The notes under the pieces: model-generated | What the model was told of the DNA's origin: nothing | Seen by the model: the letters and a program-made list of their open reading frames with translations, nothing else | Databases searched by the model: none | Assembly (NCBI GenBank): GCA_013298145.1 | Contig: JAAFJO010000001.1 | Location: 558,001-622,000 of the forward strand | Source: Betaproteobacteria bacterium | Lineage (GTDB): Bacteria; Pseudomonadota; Gammaproteobacteria; Burkholderiales; Casimicrobiaceae | Direction: 5' to 3' | DNA length: 64,000 nt | Shown: positions 1-9,230 of the stretch, in pieces | How positions within the stretch are numbered: the first letter of the stretch is position 1 | Layout of the letters: every line of letters begins with the position of its first letter | Position numbers and translations under genes: made by a program

Positions 1-915
1 CTCTATTCGCCGAAGATGGTGCTCTGGTTTGCGGGGCTCGCAGGCGCGAAGACGACCGGGCAGCGCGTTGGCATGTTTGCCAAGCTCTCGCCGAAAGAAA
101 TGCTCTCGCCAGTGATCGCGTTGATGCGTGGCCTCACCGATCCGAAAGTGGGATTGCTGATGGGGCAAACAGCCGAGAACCTCGCGCATCGCTTCGGCAT
201 TACGCGTCAAGAGATGGATGCGTTCTCCGCTGAGAGCCACAAGCGCGTGCTTGCTGCCCAGAAGGAAGGCCGCATGCAAGGCGAGGTTATTCCGTTGATT
301 GATAAAAAAGGTGCGGTCTACGCGGCGGACGATGGTGTGCGCGAAGATTCCACGCCAGAGAAGCTCGCCAAATTGAAGCCCTTTTTCGATAAGAAATACG
401 GCAATGTGACGGCGGGTAACTCTTCGCAGATTACCGATGGCGGCGTATTTGTCGCGCTTGCAACCAAAGCGGCTGTCGATAAATACAACCTGCCTGTTCT
501 TGGCAAGATCGTCGATACCCAGTGGGCAGGCTGCGATGCTGCACAAATGGGATTGGGGCCGGTCTACGCGTCTACCCCGATCCTCAAGCGCAACAACTTA
601 ACGCTGAACGACCTCGACAACATCGAAATCAATGAGGCCTTCGCCGCACAAGTGCTTGCCTGTAAGCGCGCGTGGGAAGACGAAAAGTTCTGCAAAGAAG
701 AACTCGGCCTCGATGGCGCGTTAGGCTCAATCGATATGAACAAACTGAACGTCGATGGTGGCGCGGTAGCGCTCGGCCATCCCGTTGGCGCTAGCGGCGC
801 ACGCATCGTATTGCATGCGTTGAACACCTTGAAACGCACGGGTGGTAAGCGCGCATTGACCTCCATTTGTATCGGTGGCGGCCAGGGCGGTGCGATGTTG
901 CTCGAGCGCGCGTAG
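1..915 (+). CDS. Acetyl-CoA C-acyltransferase (thiolase), 5' truncated by window edge
   Basis: This is the 3' part of a thiolase. The reading frame is open from base 1, so the true start lies outside the window; 304 residues remain. Thiolases cleave 3-ketoacyl-CoA to acetyl-CoA and a shortened acyl-CoA in the last step of beta-oxidation. Visible signatures are INEAFAAQVL, the histidine motif NVDGGAVALGHPVGASGARI near the C-terminus, and the terminal catalytic-cysteine motif CIGGGQGG. The short charged insert after the INEAFAAQ motif (around DEKFCKEELG) suggests the FadI/FadA-like long-chain type rather than AtoB. It lies just upstream of the hydratase/dehydrogenase multienzyme gene, its usual partner, and a GC-rich inverted repeat fills the gap between them. 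Confidence 0.93.
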   Translation, partial: LYSPKMVLWFAGLAGAKTTGQRVGMFAKLSPKEMLSPVIALMRGLTDPKVGLLMGQTAENLAHRFGITRQEMDAFSAESHKRVLAAQKEGRMQGEVIPLIDKKGAVYAADDGVREDSTPEKLAKLKPFFDKKYGNVTAGNSSQITDGGVFVALATKAAVDKYNLPVLGKIVDTQWAGCDAAQMGLGPVYASTPILKRNNLTLNDLDNIEINEAFAAQVLACKRAWEDEKFCKEELGLDGALGSIDMNKLNVDGGAVALGHPVGASGARIVLHALNTLKRTGGKRALTSICIGGGQGGAMLLERA

Positions 916-927
916 CTCGCAAATTGC

Positions 928-1027
928 TCCTCCCCCTTCAAGGGGGAGGCTGGGAGGGGGATGGGTTTCGGTGGATCACGCAACAAACCCCATCCCCACC
1001 CTAACCCCCCCCTTGAAGGGGAGGGGA
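928..1027. repeat. GC-rich inverted repeat, full copy 1
   Basis: About 100 bp made of two palindromic arms. The left arm is CTCCCCCTTCAAGGGGGAG followed by a G-rich tract; the right arm is CATCCCCACC followed by a C-tract and CTTGAAGGGGAGGGG. The two arms are inverted copies of each other. A second full copy is at 49332-49446 and a half copy at 35942-35984. It could form a strong RNA hairpin between the thiolase and the next gene, but no T-run follows. Confidence 0.85.
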
Positions 1028-1068
1028 CAGCTCGGAAGCGCCCGCAGGTAACAAACTAAGAAGCTGAT

Positions 1069-3009
1069 ATGACATACAAAAACTTCACCCTCCGCACCGA
1101 CGAACACGGCATTACTTGGGTCGGCATCAATGTCGCTGGCGAAAACGTCAATACGATGGGCACGCCGGTGCTCAACGAATTGAACGCGCTACTTGATCAA
1201 TTCGAGAAAGAGCCGCCCAAAGCGGTCGCCTTTGTCAGCGAAAAGCAGTCTGGATTCATCGCGGGGGCGAACGTTAACGAGTTCGTCGAAATCGGGAAAA
1301 CCGGCGATCTCGCTGCGGCAGAAGCCTTGGTGAAACGGGGCTACGATGTGTACGAACGGCTCGCGAACGTGAAGTACCCGACGCTCGCGCTCATCAATGG
1401 TTTTGCGCTCGGCGGCGGGCTCGAACTCGCGCTCGCATGCCGTTATCGCGTGGCGGTAGATATGCCTGCTACGAAGCTTGGTTTACCCGAGGTGATGCTC
1501 GGGATTCTTCCAGGTTGGGGCGGGGTGAAACGCTTGCCGCAATTAATTGGCGCGCCTGCGGCATTCGATTTGATGCTGACTGGGAAGACCGTTAACGCGC
1601 GTAAAGCAAAGTCGCTCGGCATCGTGCACGAAGCGGTGCCTCCGCGAATCATGTGGAACACTGCGATCGGCGTGCTCAACGCGCAGCCGCCTGCCCGCAA
1701 ACTTTCATTCGCACAAAACTTGATGACCAACGGCTTTTTGCGCGGCTTTGTTGCGTCCCAAGCCCGCAAATCAGTCGCTAAAAAGGCTCGACCCGAGCAC
1801 TATCCGTCGCCGTACGCGATCATTGATCTCTGGCAGAAGTACAACGGTGATGTGCACAAGCCGCAAGCAAGTGAGCCGTGTTCCGTGCGCTCATTGATTT
1901 CGCATCCAACCGCGATGAACTTGATTCGTGTGTTTGGTTTGCGTGAGCAACTCAAAGCGCAAGCAAAAGGCATCGATTTCAAAGCGAAGCATGTGCACGT
2001 GATCGGTGCGGGCGTGATGGGCGGCGACATCGCCGCCTGGTGTGCGTTGCGCGGCATCCGCGTGACTTTGCAAGACTTGGATGCCGCCCGCATTGCGCCC
2101 GCGATTCAGCGTGCGGCTGAAATGTATAAAAAGCGGCTGCGCGATGATCGTCGAATTCGTGACGCGATGGATTTGCTGCAGCCCGACACGACGGGCGACG
2201 GCGCGAAACAGGCTGATGTCATCATCGAAGCGATTGTCGAGAACCTGAGCGTCAAGCAAAAAGTGTTCGCCGAACTCGAAGCGAAAGCGCGGCCCGATGC
2301 GATTCTTGCCACCAACACGTCATCGATTCCGCTCGAACAGATTGCAACGGCGCTGAAAGCGCCATCGCGATTGGTCGGTATCCACTTCTTCAATCCCGTC
2401 GCGCAGATGATGTTGGTTGAAGTCATTAGCGGTGCGCAAACGAGTGCGGAGATTGCCTCAAAAGCAACAGCGTTCGTCGATCAAATTGATAAATTGCCTC
2501 TCGCCTGCAAGAGCGCACCGGGTTTCTGGGTGAATCGCATCCTTGCGCCGTATCTTGGCGAAGCGATGCGCTGCCTAGATGAGGGCATCGCTGCAGAAAC
2601 GATTGACGAAGCCGCGCTTGCCTTCGGTATGCCGATGGGCCCGATCGAGCTCGCCGATGTGGTGGGCCTGGATGTTTGTGCCGCTGTGGGCCAAACCGTG
2701 ACGCCTGATGCGAAAGCGCCGCAGAAGCTTCAGGCGTTGTTAGAAGCGAAATCGCTGGGCAAGAAAACCGGTAAAGGCTTCTACACCTGGGTCAACGGGA
2801 GACCGCAGAAAAATAGCGCATCAAGCGTGCCCGAGGGGCTCACCCATCGCCTGATCCAGCCGATGCTCAACGAGGCCAACAAAGCGCTCGCCGAAGGCGT
2901 TGTGAGTTTGCCGGATCACGCCGACGCCGGCGCAATTTTTGGCTGTGGCTTCGCGCCGTTTCGTGGCGGACCAATCAACTATCAGCGAAACCAAGCAAAC
3001 GCTTCCTGA
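1069..3009 (+). CDS. Fatty-acid oxidation multienzyme (enoyl-CoA hydratase / 3-hydroxyacyl-CoA dehydrogenase)
   Basis: This 646-residue bifunctional protein is of the FadB/FadJ type. The N-terminal crotonase domain (about 1-190) carries the oxyanion-hole segment GFALGGGLELALACR near residue 111. The central NAD-binding domain starts near residue 310 with VIGAGVMGGDIA, followed by HFFNPVAQMMLVEVI and the C-terminal dehydrogenase motif SAPGFWVNRIL. It hydrates 2-enoyl-CoA and oxidises the 3-hydroxyacyl-CoA. It is somewhat shorter than E. coli FadJ, mainly at the C-terminal end. With the upstream thiolase it forms a beta-oxidation pair, although the palindromic repeat between them may uncouple their expression. 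Whether FadB or FadJ is the better name cannot be settled here. Confidence 0.93.
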   Translation: MTYKNFTLRTDEHGITWVGINVAGENVNTMGTPVLNELNALLDQFEKEPPKAVAFVSEKQSGFIAGANVNEFVEIGKTGDLAAAEALVKRGYDVYERLANVKYPTLALINGFALGGGLELALACRYRVAVDMPATKLGLPEVMLGILPGWGGVKRLPQLIGAPAAFDLMLTGKTVNARKAKSLGIVHEAVPPRIMWNTAIGVLNAQPPARKLSFAQNLMTNGFLRGFVASQARKSVAKKARPEHYPSPYAIIDLWQKYNGDVHKPQASEPCSVRSLISHPTAMNLIRVFGLREQLKAQAKGIDFKAKHVHVIGAGVMGGDIAAWCALRGIRVTLQDLDAARIAPAIQRAAEMYKKRLRDDRRIRDAMDLLQPDTTGDGAKQADVIIEAIVENLSVKQKVFAELEAKARPDAILATNTSSIPLEQIATALKAPSRLVGIHFFNPVAQMMLVEVISGAQTSAEIASKATAFVDQIDKLPLACKSAPGFWVNRILAPYLGEAMRCLDEGIAAETIDEAALAFGMPMGPIELADVVGLDVCAAVGQTVTPDAKAPQKLQALLEAKSLGKKTGKGFYTWVNGRPQKNSASSVPEGLTHRLIQPMLNEANKALAEGVVSLPDHADAGAIFGCGFAPFRGGPINYQRNQANAS

Positions 3010-3073
3010 ATCGACCAAACACCTCCGAAGCGCGTCTACACGCTCACGGCGAACAGGTGTGCGGTGCTTGAGG

Positions 3074-4060
3074 CTACTTCGCGCCGCGTAGATTGGCGCG
3101 TAGCCAGTTACCGCGATCTTTGCGCGCTTCTTCGTTGAGAAGCTCGTCAGCCTCGTACATCTGCCGTGATTTCGGCTGCGAGGTTGCGCGGAAAAGATCG
3201 ACCTGTTCTAGCGTCTGCACCCACGCGTCGGCGGAGCCAAATTGATAGAACACTTTGGCGGGCGTCGCGTGCGACACCCATTTTTCGGGGTCGAGCGGAT
3301 CGATGGAGTTGAGATACTCACCCCATTTTTCCTTGGGAAAACTCTCTCTGAACGCTTTGGCTCTGGGTTGCTCGGTGACTTGAAGCCAGCCGCTTGGTTT
3401 ACCCGGTGGACTCATGAATACGGCAGCGTCGATCCGCGTATCAACCGCTGTGAGTAGCGCGCCCGCCCACGCGCCAAAGCGATGACCAACGACCGCGATC
3501 CGCTCCATGTTGTGTTCCGGGCGTGTTGACGCCCAATCAAGCACGCGTCGAGCGTTTACGACCGCAAGGCGAATCGATTCAGCGTCGCCCGCATTATTGT
3601 TCTCGCGATGAACATACGGCTGCTTAAAGGGAAGCTCCACTAAGAGCGAAGCGATTCCCGTTGCCGCGAGCGCTTCGGCTTCTTGCTGAAAGCCTGCGCG
3701 CTTTACGTCTTGGCCTTCACGATGCAGCCAGAGCACCGTTGGGAATTTGGCCTTTCCAGGCGGCACGACCACGGTGACCTCAATTGATTCGCCCTCGGGT
3801 GAAGTCAGTTTCCACTCCGTCACGTTGCAGCACTTTGCCTTCGCAAACGTGCCGCCGGGTAGTGCTGCGAGTGTCGATTTTGCGTAGTCGAACCGCGCCG
3901 CACGCTCAGCCGGCGCTTTTGCCAGCGCGCTCGGTGTAACCGTACTTGCACCGAAAGCGAATAACACGGAGACTACGGCGATTCGTAGCGCCGATGAGGC
4001 TCGCTGGTCCCGCGACTTCTGCCGAGCGCACTTGGCAGCAGCCATCGTCAAACGATTCAT
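3074..4060 (-). CDS. Secreted alpha/beta-hydrolase fold protein lacking catalytic Ser and His
   Basis: The start at 4060 is chosen because GGAGAAAG precedes the ATG; it gives 328 residues with an N-terminal signal-like segment (about 22-47, ending SALAKAPA). The fold resembles dienelactone-hydrolase-like proteins: [15 protein letters not shown] around 110-123 and a nucleophile elbow near 190-200. The elbow reads [11 protein letters not shown], so the expected serine of G-x-S-x-G is Arg194 (codon CGC). An acid candidate, Asp278, is present in FGSADAW. The region expected to hold the catalytic histidine reads YEADELLN, with Glu306 at that place. By eye the triad is therefore missing two members, so this is probably a non-catalytic relative. 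It diverges from msrP with only 25 bp between the chosen starts. Confidence 0.75.
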   Translation of the reverse strand: MNRLTMAAAKCARQKSRDQRASSALRIAVVSVLFAFGASTVTPSALAKAPAERAARFDYAKSTLAALPGGTFAKAKCCNVTEWKLTSPEGESIEVTVVVPPGKAKFPTVLWLHREGQDVKRAGFQQEAEALAATGIASLLVELPFKQPYVHRENNNAGDAESIRLAVVNARRVLDWASTRPEHNMERIAVVGHRFGAWAGALLTAVDTRIDAAVFMSPPGKPSGWLQVTEQPRAKAFRESFPKEKWGEYLNSIDPLDPEKWVSHATPAKVFYQFGSADAWVQTLEQVDLFRATSQPKSRQMYEADELLNEEARKDRGNWLRANLRGAK

Positions 4061-4085
4061 CACTTTCTCCTTTGCATTACCCATC

Positions 4086-5048
4086 ATGATTATCCGCAGT
4101 TCTAACGCAAATCCGATCCAGCCGTCCGAGATTACGTCGGAAGCACTTTTCCACGGGCGGCGCGACTGGATCAAGTCCACTATCGCCATGGGCGGCGCGG
4201 CGTTGTTGCCGGGGCTCGCAGCGTGCGGTGCTGAGGCGCAAGGTGTGCGCCTTGCAGGAGTGAAACCAAACCCTCAGTTTTTAGCCACGGATATCGATAA
4301 GCTGAACAAAGCGGATGAATTCAAGAGCTACTGCAATTTTTACGAGTTCGGAACGGATAAGAGCGATCCGCCGGTGATGGCGAAATCGCTGAAGACGCGC
4401 CCTTGGACGGTTGCCGTTGAAGGTGAAGTCAACAAGCCACAAGTCTTCGACATCGATGCGCTCTACAAGCTCGCGCCGCTGGAAGAGCGGGTCTATCGTT
4501 TTCGCTGCGTTGAAGCGTGGTCGATGGTGATTCCATGGGTCGGCATTCCCTTGGCTGAGCTCATCAAACGCGTTGAACCGCGCGGCAACGCGAAGTACGT
4601 GGAATTCGTGACCCTCGCGGATAAAGCCCAAATGCCTGGGCTTCGCTCTAGCGTGCTCGATTGGCCTTACGTTGAAGGGCTTCGGATGGACGAAGCGATG
4701 CATCCGCTTACGCTGCTAACGTTCGGCGCGTATGGCGAAATGCTCGCCAATCAAAATGGTGCCCCAGTTCGAATGGTTGTGCCTTGGAAATACGGCTTCA
4801 AGAGCGGCAAATCCATCGTGAAGATCCGCTTTGTAGAGAAAGAACCGCGCACCGCGTGGGTGAAAGCCGGGCCGAGCGAATACGGCTTTTACTCAAACGT
4901 AAATCCCATGGTCGATCATGCCCGATGGAGCCAAGCAAGTGAGCGGCGGATCGGTGAATTTTCCAAGCGCAAAACGTTGATGTTTAACGGTTACGCCAAT
5001 GAAGTCGCCTCGCTTTACGCCGGGATGGATCTAAAGAAGTTCATCTGA
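4086..5048 (+). CDS. msrP: Protein-methionine-sulfoxide reductase catalytic subunit MsrP
   Basis: This is the periplasmic molybdopterin subunit that repairs oxidised methionines in envelope proteins. The ATG at 4086 gives 320 residues beginning [20 protein letters not shown], which matches the family start; the frame is also open further upstream. A Tat-type signal follows ([20 protein letters not shown]). The conserved molybdenum-cofactor region includes [15 protein letters not shown], with the ligand cysteine in RFRCVE. Other family segments are [18 protein letters not shown] and [16 protein letters not shown]. Its membrane partner msrQ is at 5844-6455, but an unrelated membrane-protein gene and 292 bp of non-coding sequence lie between them, which is not the usual adjacent msrPQ layout. 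Confidence 0.95.
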   Translation: MIIRSSNANPIQPSEITSEALFHGRRDWIKSTIAMGGAALLPGLAACGAEAQGVRLAGVKPNPQFLATDIDKLNKADEFKSYCNFYEFGTDKSDPPVMAKSLKTRPWTVAVEGEVNKPQVFDIDALYKLAPLEERVYRFRCVEAWSMVIPWVGIPLAELIKRVEPRGNAKYVEFVTLADKAQMPGLRSSVLDWPYVEGLRMDEAMHPLTLLTFGAYGEMLANQNGAPVRMVVPWKYGFKSGKSIVKIRFVEKEPRTAWVKAGPSEYGFYSNVNPMVDHARWSQASERRIGEFSKRKTLMFNGYANEVASLYAGMDLKKFI

Positions 5049-5340
5049 GGCAACTTCGTCTCGCTGACACGAGCCCATGTTCAGCGTTTCCCTACATGCG
5101 CCGGACCCCTCATCTAAGTTTGCTCGCGTCAGTGGCTTCGAGTATCGCCTTCCCTGTCAGGCGCACGATTGCGGCGTTGACGATGCCCTTTCAGGGAAAC
5201 ACGGCAGCCGTTTTTATTGTGAGTTTCACGCCGCTGCTCGTCGATTCACGCCCGCAAATGCACAATGATCGCACTGCGCTCGCACGCTGCCGCCAACTCC
5301 GCTGAAATCTCACTAACGATTTTTATTCGGGAGTGGAACC

Positions 5341-5754
5341 GTGGCCATCAGTCTGCAGGAATACCAAACGAGCTATCTACCGCTTGCCTATGCTCATCTG
5401 GCAACGGTACTACCGGCGTTCGCGATTGGCACGTACATGATGATCGCAAGAAAAGGCGATCGCTTTCACCGTTTGCTCGGGAAAGGCTACATGCTGTTGA
5501 TGCTGACGACAGCCATCATCACGCTTTTCATGCCGGCCTTGGTCGGCCCGCGGCTCCTCAACCACTTTGGGTTTATTCACCTCTTTAGTGTGCTCGCGAT
5601 TTGGTCGGTTCCGAGCGCGTATGTCGCCGCTCGCAAGCATGACATCAAGTCGCACCGGTCCTCCATGATTGGGCTCTACGTCGGCGGGCTCATCATCGCT
5701 GGTGGATTTGCGTTTATGCCGGGCCGACTGTTGCACAGGTGGCTTTTTGCGTGA
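5341..5754 (+). CDS. DUF2306-type small membrane protein
   Basis: This 137-residue protein starts at GTG with a GGAG-like site upstream (TCGGGAGTGGAACC). It has about four hydrophobic segments, and the conserved polar stretch RKGDRFHRLLGKGYMLLM followed by KHDIKSHRSSMIGLYVGG is typical of the DUF2306 family, for which no reaction is established. Histidines in the HR and HKSH-like motifs could bind haem or metal, but that is speculation. It sits between msrP and msrQ on the same strand and may be co-transcribed with msrQ. Confidence 0.8.
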   Translation: MAISLQEYQTSYLPLAYAHLATVLPAFAIGTYMMIARKGDRFHRLLGKGYMLLMLTTAIITLFMPALVGPRLLNHFGFIHLFSVLAIWSVPSAYVAARKHDIKSHRSSMIGLYVGGLIIAGGFAFMPGRLLHRWLFA

Positions 5755-5843
5755 TTCTCGTTTCCCTTGTAAAGACTTAAAGTGCTGAAACTATTGTGCG
5801 TTAATCTGCGAATCCACAGAGGTCAGCATTCAAGTTAACCAGC

Positions 5844-6455
5844 GTGTCGAATTTGCGTTCACCTTCACAAGCGTTTGTAAAGCGCGCCAAATGGCTACTC
5901 ATCGCGCTCGCCGCGTTGCCCTTTCTTCGAATGGCGATTGGCGCATCGTTGGGGTGGCTGGGTGCCAATCCCATTGAGTTCATCACGCGCTCGACAGGAA
6001 CGTGGACGATTGTGGCGTTGGTAGTCACGCTCGCCATCACTCCCTTGCGTCGGGTGCTGAACTGGCCGTGGCTCGCGCGCCTACGCCGTACCGCTGGCCT
6101 CATTACGTTTTTCTATGCATTCCTGCATTTCATGACGTGGCTTTGGCTGGATCGCTTCTTCGATTGGAACGACATCGTGAAAGACATCGCAAAGCGGCCC
6201 TTCATCACAGTGGGGTTCGCGGCGCTTGTGTTGTTAATTCCACTGGCGATCACGTCAAACAATGCTTCGATCAAGAAGCTTGGCGCAGCCACTTGGCAGC
6301 GATTGCATTCGGCGGTGTACTTAATTGCAATCCTCGCAAGCCTGCATTTCATCTGGCTCGCGCGGCGCAACCCGAACGAGCCTTATGTGTATGCCGCGAT
6401 CTTCGCGCTCTTGCTCGGCGCACGAATTTACTGGAAGTACCGCAAAAGTGAATAA
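5844..6455 (+). CDS. msrQ: Haem-binding membrane subunit MsrQ (YedZ family)
   Basis: MsrQ passes electrons from the quinone pool or flavin reductase to periplasmic MsrP. The 203-residue protein has about six membrane segments. It shows the family motifs GTWTIVALVVTLAITPLRR, RLRRTAGLITFFYAFLHFMTW (haem-ligand His in FLHF), PLAITSNNASIKKLG and WQRLHSAVYLIAILASLHF (further His ligands). The start is a GTG with only a weak ribosome site. A small inverted-repeat element (6471-6560) follows directly. Confidence 0.93.
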   Translation: MSNLRSPSQAFVKRAKWLLIALAALPFLRMAIGASLGWLGANPIEFITRSTGTWTIVALVVTLAITPLRRVLNWPWLARLRRTAGLITFFYAFLHFMTWLWLDRFFDWNDIVKDIAKRPFITVGFAALVLLIPLAITSNNASIKKLGAATWQRLHSAVYLIAILASLHFIWLARRNPNEPYVYAAIFALLLGARIYWKYRKSE

Positions 6456-6470
6456 GAAATGGGCTGCGCC

Positions 6471-6560
6471 GCTCAATTAATAAAGGCTATGAGCCTAAAC
6501 GTACGTTATCAACGCTCAAGATAAACAGTGCCTAGCCCCAACAAAAAAATGGTTTTCGCT
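6471..6560. repeat. AT-rich inverted-pair repeat, copy A (degenerate)
   Basis: This is the weakest of eight related elements. The right head contains CCTAGCCCCAACAAAAAAAT, whose reverse complement matches the family pattern (TTTAAT)-GGGGCTAG; the left head contains CAATTAATAAAGGCTA. The heads point inward, separated by about 40 bp. See the entry at 31660 for the family description. Confidence 0.5.
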
Positions 6561-6623
6561 TTGTTGTTATTAGGTGCATTGGTGGGGCTTCTGACTTACA
6601 TGCCGATTGCGCAATACCGATAA
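6528..6623 (+). CDS. Possible 31-residue single-span membrane peptide
   Basis: A GTG-initiated frame encodes a short basic start (PSPNKK) followed by a hydrophobic span, MVFALLLLGALVGLLTYMP, and ends AQYR. This looks like a small membrane protein. However, its first half overlaps the right head of repeat copy A, the ribosome site is poor and no homology can be tested here, so it may be fortuitous. Confidence 0.22.
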   Translation: MPSPNKKMVFALLLLGALVGLLTYMPIAQYR

Positions 6624-6725
6624 CGCATTCGCGCTAGCCTTTGTCGCCGTAAATTTCTAGCATTCAGCATCGTAGTTTTTTCTTCGCCGCGCGCTACCCG
6701 CGGGGCGGCGAGTTGAGTGCACACC

Positions 6726-8021
6726 ATGCGCGTTTTAGTTCTCGGAGCCGGTATCCTCGGCGTCCACACCGCCTACTTCCTTCGTCAACGTGGCTATGAG
6801 GTAACGGTCGTTGATCGTCAGCCCGGCCCAGCGCTGGAAACCAGTTTTGCCAACGGCTCACAGATATCGGTGAGCCAATCCGATCCGTGGGCTTCGCCCG
6901 CTGCGCCGCTCAAAGTGCTCAAGTGGCTTGGCAAGGAAGATGCGCCGCTGCTTTTTCGCCTGAAAATGGACCCGAATCAGTGGCGTTGGGGCTTACGTTT
7001 CCTCTACGAATGCTTGCCCAGCCGTACCGAACACAACACGCTGATGGCGATGCGCCTTTCTGAATATTCGCGTCGTACGCTGCAAGCGCTGCGCCGCGAA
7101 ACGGGCATTGCGTACGATCATGCCGAAGCAGGAATCATGATGATTCACTCGACGCAGAAGAGTTTCGAGGCGGCGGCCGAGGGCGCGCAACTCTTGATTC
7201 GTAATGGCGAGCGTCGCGACGTGCTCTCTGTCGCTGAGGCGGTGAAGATTGAACCCGCGCTTGCACACACCGCACCCACCCTCGCAGGCGCGATCTACGC
7301 ACCGCACGATGAATCGGGCGATGCCTACAAATTCACCGTCGCATTGGCTGAGCGGTCGGCGAAGATGGGCGTCGAATTTCGCTACGGCACGACCGTTGAG
7401 CGAATCGAAAAATCCGGCGGCGAGGTCAGCGGCGTGGCCGTGAAATCCGACAAAGGCAGCGTAACGCTCAAGGCCGACGCGTATGTGGTTGCGCTGGGCT
7501 CATATTCGCCTGCGATGTTGAGCGGTGTCGGTGTCGATGCGCTCGTTTATCCCGCCAAGGGCTACAGCGCGACTTTGCCGATTGCAAAACCTAAAAACGC
7601 GCCAAAAGGTTCCATCACCGATGACGAAATGAAAGTGGTATTCACCACTATCGGTGATCGTTTGCGCATTGCAGGTACGGCAGAATTGAATGGCTTCAAT
7701 TTGGATCTCAACGCGGTGCGTTGCGAAGCTTTGACCAAGCGCGCGAAACATCACTTCCCCGATCTTTGCAAATGGGACGAAGTTCAGTATTGGACGGGGC
7801 TTCGCCCAGCTACGCCCTCGAATTTGCCGATTATTGGTCAAACAAAAGTAAAAAACCTCTACATCAATACCGGCCACGGTACGCTCGGCTGGACGGAAGG
7901 GCCTGGCTCCGCAAAAGCGCTCTCCGACATCATCGCGGGCGAAATGCCAGAAGTGGACTACGCATTTTTAAACGCGCCGGTTCGTAGAATGGGTGGCTCC
8001 TCTACTCCAAGAACCGCCTAA
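6726..8021 (+). CDS. dadA: D-amino-acid dehydrogenase small subunit (DadA type)
   Basis: This FAD enzyme deaminates D-amino acids, chiefly D-alanine, to 2-oxo acids and feeds electrons to the respiratory chain at the inner membrane. The start at ATG 6726 places the FAD motif GAGILG at residues 7-12, as in DadA; an upstream in-frame GTG at 6717 is less likely. Other family signatures are ETSFANGSQISVSQSDPWA after the dinucleotide fold and the C-terminal WTGLRPATPSNLPIIGQT and NTGHGTLGWTEGPGSA. It is 431 residues, the usual length. Its stop codon directly abuts the start of the D-Ala-D-Ala carboxypeptidase gene, so the enzyme is probably co-expressed with the activity that releases D-alanine. 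Confidence 0.93.
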   Translation: MRVLVLGAGILGVHTAYFLRQRGYEVTVVDRQPGPALETSFANGSQISVSQSDPWASPAAPLKVLKWLGKEDAPLLFRLKMDPNQWRWGLRFLYECLPSRTEHNTLMAMRLSEYSRRTLQALRRETGIAYDHAEAGIMMIHSTQKSFEAAAEGAQLLIRNGERRDVLSVAEAVKIEPALAHTAPTLAGAIYAPHDESGDAYKFTVALAERSAKMGVEFRYGTTVERIEKSGGEVSGVAVKSDKGSVTLKADAYVVALGSYSPAMLSGVGVDALVYPAKGYSATLPIAKPKNAPKGSITDDEMKVVFTTIGDRLRIAGTAELNGFNLDLNAVRCEALTKRAKHHFPDLCKWDEVQYWTGLRPATPSNLPIIGQTKVKNLYINTGHGTLGWTEGPGSAKALSDIIAGEMPEVDYAFLNAPVRRMGGSSTPRTA

Positions 8022-9230
8022 GTGAATTTCAAGAAAACACTCGCTGCGACGTTGATCGCTGCGCAAATGCTCGCGCCGCTCACCGCGGTGGTGAGCCAGG
8101 GCGCATCCGCTCAGGCGCCCGTGAGCGCGCCCGCTGCCGAAAATGTTGCTGTCGTGCTCGCACCGCCGTTCATCAATGCGCAGTCCTACTTAGTCGTGGA
8201 AGCCACCAGCGGGCAGGTAATCGGTGAGGTCAATGCAAAGGCACGCCGCGACCCGGCATCACTCACGAAGCTGATGACTGCATTCATCGTGTTTGATGCG
8301 CTCTACCAAAAGCAAATCAATCTCAGCCAGCGCCTGCGTATTCCTGAACGTGCCTGGAAAGCCGATGGTGCGCGACTCAATCTGCCGCCTGGCACGCCGG
8401 TGACCGCGGAAGAACTCGTACGTGGCATGCTGATTCATTCGGCCAACGATGCCGCAGTCGCGCTCGCAATCGCCGTGGCCGGGAACGAAGGCGAGTTCAT
8501 CGCGCGGATGAATCGCGAAGCCAAGCGTTTGGGGATGAACGATACGAATTTCCTCAACCCCACCGGGCTTCCGCAGCAGGGTCACTTTTCTACGGCGCAC
8601 GATTTGACGGTGCTTTCACTCGCGATCATGCGCGAATATCCGCAGTACACACGTTTTTTTGGCGAAAAGAGCGTCATGATCGGCGGTACAACGTATGAAA
8701 ACCGCAATCGCCTGCTGTTTACCGACGCCACGGTTGACGGGCTCAAAACCGGGTTCACCGACGCCGCAGGCTACTGCCTCGCGGCTTCAATCAAGCGCGG
8801 CCCTCGCCGCGTTCTCGCTGTGATGCTTGGCGCTCCGTCCGATGCGGCACGTCTGGGTGAAATGCAAAAGCTGATTGATTGGGCGTTCACCGCGTACGAG
8901 CCGCGCCAGTTCTACGAAGCGAGAAAGCCGATCCAGCAGTTGCAGGTGTGGAAATCGACCGTGGATGCGATTCCGATTGGGTTTCGTGATGATGTCGTTG
9001 CAATTAACGTGGCAGGAAAAACTCACGAAATCACCACTGAACTCACCATTCCCGAACCTGCGTTTGGTCCCATTCAATCGGGCGACAAAGTGGGCACGCT
9101 GAAAGTAAAACGCGCTGGAAATCTGCTCTATGAGCGAGATGTGATTGCGTTCGAATCCGCCCCGCAAGCACCGATGTGGAAGCGAATGTGGCATGGCGTG
9201 GTTTTGTTTTTCAAGGGTTTATTCAAATGA
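8022..9230 (+). CDS. dacA: D-alanyl-D-alanine carboxypeptidase (PBP5/6 family)
   Basis: This 402-residue low-molecular-weight penicillin-binding protein trims the terminal D-Ala from peptidoglycan stem pentapeptides in the periplasm. It starts at a GTG that directly follows the dadA stop. An N-terminal signal peptide ends near residue 31. The three catalytic motifs are S80-L-T-K83, S140-A-N142 and K242-T-G244. A C-terminal PBP5-type beta domain is followed by an amphipathic tail (MWKRMWHGVVLFFKGLFK) that would anchor it to the membrane. The next gene, dat, overlaps its stop codon (ATGA). Confidence 0.95.
   Translation: MNFKKTLAATLIAAQMLAPLTAVVSQGASAQAPVSAPAAENVAVVLAPPFINAQSYLVVEATSGQVIGEVNAKARRDPASLTKLMTAFIVFDALYQKQINLSQRLRIPERAWKADGARLNLPPGTPVTAEELVRGMLIHSANDAAVALAIAVAGNEGEFIARMNREAKRLGMNDTNFLNPTGLPQQGHFSTAHDLTVLSLAIMREYPQYTRFFGEKSVMIGGTTYENRNRLLFTDATVDGLKTGFTDAAGYCLAASIKRGPRRVLAVMLGAPSDAARLGEMQKLIDWAFTAYEPRQFYEARKPIQQLQVWKSTVDAIPIGFRDDVVAINVAGKTHEITTELTIPEPAFGPIQSGDKVGTLKVKRAGNLLYERDVIAFESAPQAPMWKRMWHGVVLFFKGLFK

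Noticed and set aside
5077..5305. Two overlapping frames of 63 and 69 codons after msrP
   Set aside because: Neither shows a family motif, codon pattern or ribosome site; they may be remnants but cannot be supported as genes.
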